Origin: DASSBQ01 sp035250505
GTDB lineage: Bacteria > Nitrospirota > Nitrospiria > Nitrospirales > Nitrospiraceae
NCBI GenBank assembly: GCA_035250505.1
Contig: DATFFC010000098.1
Location: 1-6,179 of the forward strand
Direction: 5' to 3'
Length of the DNA stretch: 6,179 nucleotides
The position numbers and the translations under genes were made by a program. Each line of letters begins with the position of its first letter. Position 1 is the stretch's first letter. The notes beneath the pieces were generated by a model. That model was given only the letters and a program-made list of their open reading frames with translations, was not told the origin of the DNA and made no database searches. Shown in pieces: positions 1 to 5,105 of this stretch.

Positions 1-1776
1 GATCATGACCCAGGTTCCGTCGGCGTTCTTGATCGTCCGACATCGCACCGACACGCGCCCATCGCGCTCCGACCGGTTCTGCACGGCATCCACCGCGTTG
101 TTCACCAGATTCAAGATCACGGTTTCAAGCCGGTCGCGGTCCCCCATGACAGGCAGCACATCCCGAGCAAGCTCGCACAGGAGCCGGACATGGCGCGCCT
201 CCATCCGCTCGGCAGACATGGCGAGGCAGGAATGAATAACCGTCGTCACATCGACGGGCTTGAACGTCGGCGCCGCACCCCGCGAGAGCGACAGCATGCT
301 GCGGGTCACACGGAGAATTCGCTCGGCCTGAATTCGGATGGCCTGCAGATCACGGATCAACTCGTCCGGAACCGACATCTGTCTGGCTTCGGCTTCCATA
401 CATTCGATGCGGTTGATGATGATGCCCAACGGGTTGTTGATTTCGTGCGCGATGCCGCTCGCGACGTTCCCCAAGGCGGCCAGCCGCTCAGTGAGCTCCA
501 ATGCCCTCATGTGCTCGGCCACCTCATGGGTCTTCTCCTCCATTCGGCGCGCCAGGTCGCGGTTGAGCGAATCCAATTCTTGTTGAGACTTCTGCAAATG
601 GTCGGCCATGGCCGTGACAACCGAGGCCAGCTCTTCGACCTCGTCGCCCGGCCGGCGAGCCACGGAGCCGGCGTACCGACCTTCGATTCCTTCGACGCCA
701 TGCCGGATCGCCTGGATGGGACGGGCAATCCGGGCGGCCACTCTGGTGCCCAACAGCGCCAGCAGTGCGACCATGACGGCGCCGATCAGCGCCAAGTTCT
801 GAATCTGTTCGCGAATCGGCCCGTAACTCTCCGACGGCTGTTGCCGGACGAAGACATGCCAGGTATTGAGCGGCGGCGGCAGCTTCCTCACCGGAGCGAA
901 CCCGACCACCGAGTTGCGCATCCCATGTCCGTCATCTTCCGCGATGCCCCATCCCGGCTCCTCGGACACGATGAGCTGCATGAGCTGATCATGAATGCGA
1001 TGGGCCTGCCGCGGAAGGATGGGGCATACCAACGGTTGGCCCGCGGCATTGAACAGCATGGCATGGCCCGTCTGGCCGATCTGGATCTCATTGATCATGC
1101 GAAAGAGAGCATCGAACCGATACGACACCTTGATGGCGCCGATGACGGCGCGCTGGTGGTCGTCACGAATCGGCACCGCAATATCAATCGTCTCATCCGG
1201 AGCGCGAAAAGACCCCTTGCGCGAGGCGACGACGTCGCTGATGAACTCCTGCGAATTCGTTTCGTCTTGAATGGCGCGCCACCACGGTTCGTTTCCGAAA
1301 AAATAGCGGTCGGGCTCCGAACTCGCGGCGACCAGCGCGCCATATTGGTCCGTGATCAACAGGCCGACGATGTTATTCCCTTCCCGCACTTTGGTTTCGA
1401 GAAGAAAGCGCGAGAGCTCGGAGTTCAGCAGCCCTTGGGAAAACTGCGTCCCGTCCTCCCATTGCTCCATGCGCCGGCGGATCAGCCGGTCGACGGCCGA
1501 TCGGTCGGCTCCATAGGACTGGTTCGCCGCCACGACCGGCTGCCGGACGCGCAACGGAGCCGATGCCAACAGGCGAATGTTCTGCACCTCAGCCTGCATC
1601 AACATGGTGACCCGGTCCGCCGCTTGCGCGGCCACGGCTTGCAGATTGCCGCCGATCACATCCCGCAGGGATCGCATCCCTGACATCCAGGCTAGGAGGA
1701 GCCCTGTGACAAGCGGGATGCAGCCCACGACCACAATCGCGACGACGATTCGGCCCTTGACGGTCTTGATGCTCAC
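1..1776 (-). CDS. Membrane dCache-HAMP sensor histidine kinase, C-terminus cut by window start
   Basis: Sensor histidine kinase; 592 codons are visible, and the G1/G2 ATP-binding boxes lie beyond position 1. Domains in order: N-terminal TM helix (about residues 10-30, uncleaved anchor); extracytoplasmic dCache-type sensor (about 40-320) with the typical YFFGNEPWW stretch at 158-166; second TM (about 328-343); HAMP (about 345-395, with PGDEVEEL); coiled coil (about 396-432); HisKA with GIAHEINNPLG, phospho-acceptor His444; N-box NLVNNAVDAV with Asn559/Asn560. The frame is open from an in-frame stop at 1789-1791 to the window edge. The start is the GTG at 1774-1776, because a GAGG Shine-Dalgarno (1782-1785) lies 5 nt upstream and the TM helix follows at once. 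Family knowledge: ligand binding outside the membrane controls autophosphorylation and transfer to a response regulator. No receiver protein is in the window, so its partner is unknown, possibly further left. The dCache ligand cannot be predicted. Confidence 0.93.
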   Translation of the reverse strand, partial: MSIKTVKGRIVVAIVVVGCIPLVTGLLLAWMSGMRSLRDVIGGNLQAVAAQAADRVTMLMQAEVQNIRLLASAPLRVRQPVVAANQSYGADRSAVDRLIRRRMEQWEDGTQFSQGLLNSELSRFLLETKVREGNNIVGLLITDQYGALVAASSEPDRYFFGNEPWWRAIQDETNSQEFISDVVASRKGSFRAPDETIDIAVPIRDDHQRAVIGAIKVSYRFDALFRMINEIQIGQTGHAMLFNAAGQPLVCPILPRQAHRIHDQLMQLIVSEEPGWGIAEDDGHGMRNSVVGFAPVRKLPPPLNTWHVFVRQQPSESYGPIREQIQNLALIGAVMVALLALLGTRVAARIARPIQAIRHGVEGIEGRYAGSVARRPGDEVEELASVVTAMADHLQKSQQELDSLNRDLARRMEEKTHEVAEHMRALELTERLAALGNVASGIAHEINNPLGIIINRIECMEAEARQMSVPDELIRDLQAIRIQAERILRVTRSMLSLSRGAAPTFKPVDVTTVIHSCLAMSAERMEARHVRLLCELARDVLPVMGDRDRLETVILNLVNNAVDAVQNRSERDGRVSVRCRTIKNADGTWVMI

Positions 1777-1801
1777 GCGCGCCTCATTTCACAAAGGCGC
1801 G

Positions 1802-1807
1802 ATTATA
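1802..1807 (-). promoter_or_regulatory. Possible sigma-70 -10 box (TATAAT) for the histidine kinase gene
   Basis: A perfect TATAAT on the minus strand ends 25 nt before the GTG start of the kinase, so a transcript would begin near 1795 and still contain the GAGG ribosome site. The -35 region is poor: at 17-18 nt spacing the best hexamers are GGCAAG or TGGCAA, with about three of six matches. It may be a weak housekeeping promoter next to the sigma-54 candidate upstream, or chance. Confidence 0.35.
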
Positions 1808-1897
1808 ACGGCACCGTCGCCGAGCTTGCCAGAGGCGACCTCTATCAGAAGCAGAAGCGGCCGCTGCGGTTCGGACGGAGGGGCCGCTGCATGTCCG

Positions 1898-1913
1898 AGC
1901 AATAGGCATGCCG
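1898..1913 (-). promoter_or_regulatory. Sigma-54 (-24/-12) promoter candidate for the histidine kinase gene
   Basis: The minus strand reads CGGCATG-CCTA-TTGCT. The sigma-54 consensus is TGGCACG-N4-TTGCW. The invariant GG (1911-1912) and GC (1899-1900) have the correct 12-bp offset, and TTGCT matches fully. Only the first T and the C of CACG differ. A transcript would start near 1888, giving a 5' leader of about 110 nt to the kinase GTG. Two tandem palindromes about 110-145 bp upstream give it the upstream-activator layout these promoters need. A sigma-54 activator gene is the next gene upstream. Assigned by eye; no matrix score was computed. Confidence 0.6.
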
Positions 1914-1918
1914 TCGGT

Positions 1919-1931
1919 CATTTTTTCGATT
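1919..1931 (-). promoter_or_regulatory. A-tract with IHF-like match between enhancer and promoter
   Basis: The minus strand reads AATCGAAAAAATG, which matches 7 of the 9 fixed positions of the E. coli IHF consensus WATCAANNNNTTR and contains a run of six A. It lies between the tandem palindromes (2009-2041) and the -24/-12 candidate (1898-1913), where a bend would help looping of a sigma-54 activator. IHF consensus use in this phylum is an assumption, and a plain A-tract is the safer reading. Confidence 0.3.
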
Positions 1932-2008
1932 GCTCGTGAGAAATGAAGCAATACAGCGGGATGCGTTCACCTCAATCCCGAGCAGCGACAAGCAGCCGCC
2001 TCGTATGC

Positions 2009-2041
2009 CGTGACAGATCACGATCGCCGTGATCCATCACG
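2009..2041. promoter_or_regulatory. Two tandem 14-bp palindromes, probable operator or sigma-54 enhancer
   Basis: CGTGA-CAGA-TCACG at 2009-2022 and CGTGA-TCCA-TCACG at 2028-2041 are two perfect inverted repeats with different 4-nt spacers, centred 19 bp apart. The region 2007-2044 can also be read as a 19-bp direct repeat starting GCCGTGA, and 2016-2034 forms a further inverted repeat, GATCACG-N5-CGTGATC. Conserved half-sites with unconserved spacers suggest two dimer sites for one regulator on nearly the same DNA face. The half-site resembles CRP/FNR boxes, but the gap is 2 nt too short for that family. About 125-145 bp upstream of the predicted sigma-54 start, it fits an upstream activator sequence. 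I did not see the motif elsewhere in the window. Confidence 0.55.
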
Positions 2042-2188
2042 CCGCAGCGACCACTATCAAACAAAAGAGGTGCTTCAGGAAATTGTATGGGTCTCCATTA
2101 TGTCCCGCCCAGGCAGGGTTTCCGCTCCACGCAGGCTGTCCACGCTGCTGTAGTGGCGCCGCGGCGGACGGCGAGGACTGTTTGAGCC

Positions 2189-2213
2189 GTGTCTCGGCCG
2201 GGCCGGGAGACAC
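2189..2213. other. Stem-loop, 7-bp stem
   Basis: GTGTCTC (2189-2195) pairs exactly with GAGACAC (2207-2213) around an 11-nt GC-rich loop. There is no U-run on either side, so it is not a classical terminator. It is near the larger stem-loop at 2233-2272 and could belong to a structured 3' leader of the activator transcript. Confidence 0.3.
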
Positions 2214-2232
2214 AGCGAGTTCCGCAGCCGAG

Positions 2233-2272
2233 GTGCGCGAGGCGATGAATAAATCGCCTCACGTTTGCGCAC
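2233..2272. other. Long imperfect stem-loop downstream of the sigma-54 activator gene
   Basis: The inner stem GAGGCGAT (2239-2246) pairs perfectly with ATCGCCTC (2253-2260) around the loop GAATAA. The outer stem GTGCGC (2233-2238) pairs with GCGCAC (2267-2272), leaving a six-base bulge (2261-2266). That gives 14 base pairs in all. No T-run follows on the minus strand, so intrinsic termination is doubtful. It could stabilise the 3' end of the activator mRNA or be part of a small RNA. Confidence 0.4.
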
Positions 2273-2430
2273 GGGCGCGAGTCGGTGAGCGCCCAGTGTC
2301 TTGAGCCGCGACGCGTAGTGCGGTCGAGCCGACGTGTCTGAGCAGGGCAGGCTGCTCCATTTTGAGTCGCGTCGGGTCTTGGTTCACCAGGAACCGCTTC
2401 CCAAGTTACCCAAGCAGAATCCGGAAGAGG

Positions 2431-4170
2431 CTAGAAGATCAGCTGTTTGGTGGGCCTGGACAGACCGAGCTTCTTCAGGCGGCTTCGCAATGTGCTGGGG
2501 TTGAGTCCCAATTGAGCAGCGGCGCCATGCGGACCATACACCCGCCAGTGCGTGCGAGTAAGGACGGACAGGATATGTTGGCGTTCCAGCTCCAACAGAT
2601 TGACCGGCGATTCGTCCGGCGCATCCGCGTCCGGCCGAGCGACGAGATCCGCATCGACCTCCACGGTGGCGGAGCGGGCCAGTATCACGGCCCGCTCAAT
2701 GACGTTCTGAAGCTCGCGGACGTTTCCCGGCCAGGAATATCGACAGAGCCTGCTCAGAGATTCGGAGCTCAGGGCGAGATGGGACCGCTTTAACTTAAGA
2801 CGATAGTGTTCCAGGAAATGATTGGCCAGCAGGGGAATGTCTTCCGGCCGCTCCCTCAACGGCGGCAGCACAATTGGAAACACGTGCAACCGATAGTACA
2901 GATCCGACCGGAACCGTCCTTCACTCGAGGCCAACGCGAGGTCTGCATTCGTCGCGGCAATGACCCGGACATCGACCGCCACCGGTTGCATGCCTCCGAC
3001 CCGATCCACCAGTCCGTCTTCCAACACGCGGAGGAGCTTGGCCTGCGCCTCGAGCGGCAGCTCTGCGATTTCGTCCAGAAACAATGTGCCGCCATGCGCC
3101 AGCTCAAACCGGCCGGAGCGCCGCTGGTCGGCCCCCGTGAATGCGCCCCGCTCATGACCGAACAACTCGCTCTCCACCAATCCCATCGGCAGCGCCGCGC
3201 AGTTCACTCGAACAAACGGCTTGTTTCGACGCGGGCTCAATTCATGAATCGCCCGCGACAAGAGTTCCTTCCCGGTCCCCGTCTCGCCGGTGATCAGAAC
3301 GGTGGTGGACGTCGGCCCAACCGCTTCGGCCCTATTCAGCGCGTTCCGGAAGGCCGAGCCCTTGCCGACCATCTGTCCGAAGTTGTAGGTCTGTTTGATT
3401 TCTTGGACCAGATACTCATTTTCCCGCATGAGTTGCTGGCGAAGCCGATCGATCTGCTCATAGGCCCGCACATGATCGATGGCGAGGGCAATCTGTTTCG
3501 CCACCTGAGCCAGAAATTCCACATCCCCCGGGTCGGGGTCCCCGTCCTGAATACTGCCGATGTTCAACGTGCCCAAACAGGACTCGCCCACGAGAAGCGG
3601 GAGATTGATCATCCGGCCCAAGCCCTCTTCGAGATACGACTCGTCTTCCAGAAACATCCGCCGGACGCGCAACTGCGGGCGAATGTGCGGTTCGCGGTGA
3701 TCATAGACCCATCCCACGGCGCTTCCTTCCCTCGGAATGACGGCGTCCCGTTGAAGTACCCGGGTCGGGAGACTCGTCTCCAGCGCATAGAAGCGGAACG
3801 AATCCGAGTCTTGATCGTAGAGCGTGAGGCCGGCACGCTCCCACGGCACGACCTGTCGAAGATGATCCGTGATCGCCCGCCAGAGGCTGTCCGTGTCGCG
3901 TTGTTGATTCAGAATATTGGTGACCGCCAGCAGGGCGCGATAATTGTCTTCGATGTCCTTCACGACGCACATCCTACCATGAACATCATACTTCACCGTC
4001 GCCATCGTCGCCGAATACGGCATCGCAGGCTCGTTCGGAAGAAGAGTGGTCCGATTGACTGCCGGTAGATTACGGGACCCGAAGAGGCCGGCGCAAGCTG
4101 TTTCAGGCTCGCCCGGCGAGAACAGGGTGCCGGTACATTTACTGGGATTGGACATCTGCTGCTCGTTCAT
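2431..4170 (-). CDS. GAF-domain sigma-54-dependent transcriptional activator (FhlA-like, Fis-type HTH)
   Basis: Cytoplasmic enhancer-binding protein that uses ATP to open sigma-54 promoters; 579 residues from the ATG at 4170. N-terminal GAF sensor (about 78-235), helical linker (236-262), AAA+ domain (about 265-500), HTH (about 528-575). Visible motifs: Walker A GETGTGKE (295-302), the sigma-54-contacting GAFTGA loop (342-347), Walker B GGTLFLDE (360-367), sensor VIAATNADL (403-411), candidate arginine fingers Arg419/Arg421, and WPGNVREL (480-487). The HTH has the YGPHGAAAQLGL form of FhlA-type proteins. All key residues are intact, so it should be a working activator. There is no receiver domain; control is presumably by GAF ligand or partner protein. 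It lies 15 bp after the CHASE3 gene, suggesting one operon. Start uncertain: the first about 70 residues look unstructured and lack a good ribosome site, and a GTG at 3961-3963 is preceded by AGGA. Ligand and targets are unknown. Confidence 0.95.
   Translation of the reverse strand: MNEQQMSNPSKCTGTLFSPGEPETACAGLFGSRNLPAVNRTTLLPNEPAMPYSATMATVKYDVHGRMCVVKDIEDNYRALLAVTNILNQQRDTDSLWRAITDHLRQVVPWERAGLTLYDQDSDSFRFYALETSLPTRVLQRDAVIPREGSAVGWVYDHREPHIRPQLRVRRMFLEDESYLEEGLGRMINLPLLVGESCLGTLNIGSIQDGDPDPGDVEFLAQVAKQIALAIDHVRAYEQIDRLRQQLMRENEYLVQEIKQTYNFGQMVGKGSAFRNALNRAEAVGPTSTTVLITGETGTGKELLSRAIHELSPRRNKPFVRVNCAALPMGLVESELFGHERGAFTGADQRRSGRFELAHGGTLFLDEIAELPLEAQAKLLRVLEDGLVDRVGGMQPVAVDVRVIAATNADLALASSEGRFRSDLYYRLHVFPIVLPPLRERPEDIPLLANHFLEHYRLKLKRSHLALSSESLSRLCRYSWPGNVRELQNVIERAVILARSATVEVDADLVARPDADAPDESPVNLLELERQHILSVLTRTHWRVYGPHGAAAQLGLNPSTLRSRLKKLGLSRPTKQLIF
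3961..3975 (-). promoter_or_regulatory. Alternative ribosome site and GTG start for the sigma-54 activator
   Basis: AGGA at 3972-3975 lies 8 nt before an in-frame GTG (3961-3963). Starting there gives a 510-residue protein beginning MKDIEDNYRALL, just ahead of the GAF domain. The upstream ATG at 4170 has no clear Shine-Dalgarno. A -10-like TATGAT sits at 3985-3990, but its -35 is poor. Confidence 0.4.
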
Positions 4171-4185
4171 GAATTCGGAGACATT

Positions 4186-4830
4186 CTACTCAGACGGCGC
4201 GAGGCTTCCCGCGTCTGCCGCGGCCCGAAAGACAAATCTCGTCACGATAATGCCCAGCAACAACGTGCCGACGTCGGCAATGAGAAGCCGTTGAAGCATG
4301 CGTTTCTTGAGCGTCGTTTCTTCTATATCGAACTGTGACAACTCGCCGGCGATTCTGATCTCGAGATCTTCCATCGCTTTCTCGATGGTTTTCGACAGCG
4401 CCGGCCCCTCGCCGAACCGCATATGAGACAGCACGGCCTCCTGCTCGCCGCCGTCCATTTGCTTGGTCAGCCGTCGCTTGGTCTCGATCAACTCATGGAT
4501 GCGCTCTTCAAGAACATTGACTCGTGTCTCGAGGTTGGGAAGATCCTTCGTCAGCTCCAACAGACGATTCAAGGCGCTGTGCACCTTGGCCTCCCCATGC
4601 ACGACCGGCTGCAAGAAAGCCGATTGCTTGGTCAGGACGTATCCTCGGAACCCGTTCTCAATCTCGGTCGTCAGCGCCTGCAAGCGGAGCACTTCCTCTT
4701 TGATTTGACTCCGCTGTTGCTGCGTCGCGTGCAGACTGTGCCAGTGCCACATCAGTGGAATTTGAACCAGGACAAACAGCACGACCGGCGCCAATGCCGC
4801 CAACGCATAGGTCGCATACAACTTCCGCAT
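4186..4830 (-). CDS. Stand-alone CHASE3-domain membrane sensor without output domain
   Basis: Small inner-membrane protein of 214 residues: N-terminal TM (about 6-27), an extracytoplasmic mostly helical CHASE3 domain (about 33-170), second TM (about 181-200) and a cytoplasmic tail of only about 14 residues. The CHASE3 signature is EIENGFRGYVLTKQSAFLQP (about 56-75), which corresponds to the usual ET-G-RGY-LTG--FL-P pattern. CHASE3 normally feeds a kinase, cyclase or chemoreceptor domain; here the frame stops right after TM2 with no remnant of one. It may therefore signal through a partner. The next gene, a sigma-54 activator, begins 15 bp later on the same strand, so co-transcription is likely. 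I chose the ATG at 4828-4830 because the TM follows directly; a TTG at 4873-4875 would add 15 polar residues but has no ribosome site. I found no convincing promoter in 4831-5052. The ligand is unknown. Confidence 0.85.
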   Translation of the reverse strand: MRKLYATYALAALAPVVLFVLVQIPLMWHWHSLHATQQQRSQIKEEVLRLQALTTEIENGFRGYVLTKQSAFLQPVVHGEAKVHSALNRLLELTKDLPNLETRVNVLEERIHELIETKRRLTKQMDGGEQEAVLSHMRFGEGPALSKTIEKAMEDLEIRIAGELSQFDIEETTLKKRMLQRLLIADVGTLLLGIIVTRFVFRAAADAGSLAPSE

Positions 4831-5052
4831 TCGTCTGTGTTCCACGCTGTGACGGGCGGGGGTGGATTCAATCAACCGATGTCGGAATCATTCTTCTACG
4901 TGATTAGCCGCCCTGTTGCGACCGGTACGGAAGCCGGCTTGCTCGAGGGTAATGTTGAGTTCCGCCGCGACCTACCTCTATGACAACGCGTCACGAGATG
5001 AAGCCGCCGCTTATTCTGCCGGCGATATGCCCGACGGCTGAGGCCGCGGAGC

Positions 5053-5092
5053 CATTTAAAGAAGCGTGGGAGGGGCCGAAAGCCCCTCCCAC
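5053..5092 (-). terminator. Intrinsic terminator after nxrB
   Basis: On the minus strand a perfect 11-bp GC-rich stem, GTGGGAGGGGC (5082-5092) with GCCCCTCCCAC (5066-5076), closes a 5-nt loop. It is followed by the T-rich stretch GCTTCTTTAAAT. It begins 13 nt after the nxrB stop codon. It should end the nxr transcript and separate it from the regulator genes downstream. Confidence 0.85.
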
Positions 5093-5105
5093 TCCACCGA
5101 CTTTC

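Larger units (their letters stand above)
2182..2371. repeat. Dispersed short repeats, TTGAGYCGYG core
   Basis: TTGAGYCGYG occurs at 2182-2191, 2301-2310 and 2362-2371. The shorter core GAGYCG also occurs at 2279-2284 and 2326-2331. A second word, GTGTCT, occurs at 2189-2194, 2296-2301 and 2334-2339, next to three of these. Spacing is irregular, so this is not a CRISPR array. It could be a cluster of weak regulator sites, a decayed REP-like element or sequence bias. Confidence 0.35.
1777..2430. other. 654-bp intergenic region between sigma-54 activator and histidine kinase genes
   Basis: I see no credible gene here. Short open frames exist on both strands (for example 2029-2304 plus and 2075-2272 minus), but they have arginine-, serine- and proline-rich, non-protein-like translations and no recognisable domain. 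The downstream half (1777-2050) carries the promoter and operator signals listed separately. The upstream half (2180-2400) carries stem-loops and short degenerate repeats. I found no tRNA and no convincing intrinsic terminator with a U-run after the activator gene. Confidence 0.6.

Noticed and set aside
190..1683. Long plus-strand open frame of 497 codons
   Set aside because: It is the exact codon-by-codon antisense of the histidine kinase, whose minus-strand translation shows TM, dCache, HAMP, HisKA and N-box motifs. The plus translation is rich in Arg and His and has no domain.
1814..1830. TGGCA on the minus strand as a second -24 element close to the kinase gene
   Set aside because: The GC that should sit 12 bp after the GG is 2 bp out of place, and there is no TTGC.
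2029..2304. Possible small plus-strand gene in the 654-bp gap
   Set aside because: GTG start without ribosome site, inside the palindrome region, with a compositionally odd translation and no domain.
2381..2395. Hairpin GGTTC-N5-GAACC as terminator of the sigma-54 activator gene
   Set aside because: The stem has only 5 bp and no T-run follows on the minus strand.
2806..4068. Plus-strand open frame of 420 codons
   Set aside because: It lies wholly opposite the sigma-54 activator gene, which has all family motifs on the minus strand; a GC-rich antisense shadow.
4423..4983. Plus-strand open frame of 186 codons
   Set aside because: Mostly antisense to the CHASE3 gene, no recognisable protein features.
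4981..4986. TTGTCA on the minus strand as a -35 box for the CHASE3 gene
   Set aside because: At 16-18 nt spacing there is no -10-like hexamer (GGAACT at 17 nt).
5015..5035. Possible sigma-54 promoter for the CHASE3 operon (GGGCATA-N4-CGGC on the minus strand)
   Set aside because: Only the GG and GC dinucleotides fit; the TT of the -12 box and the CG of the -24 box are missing. Such GG-N10-GC matches are common by chance in GC-rich DNA.
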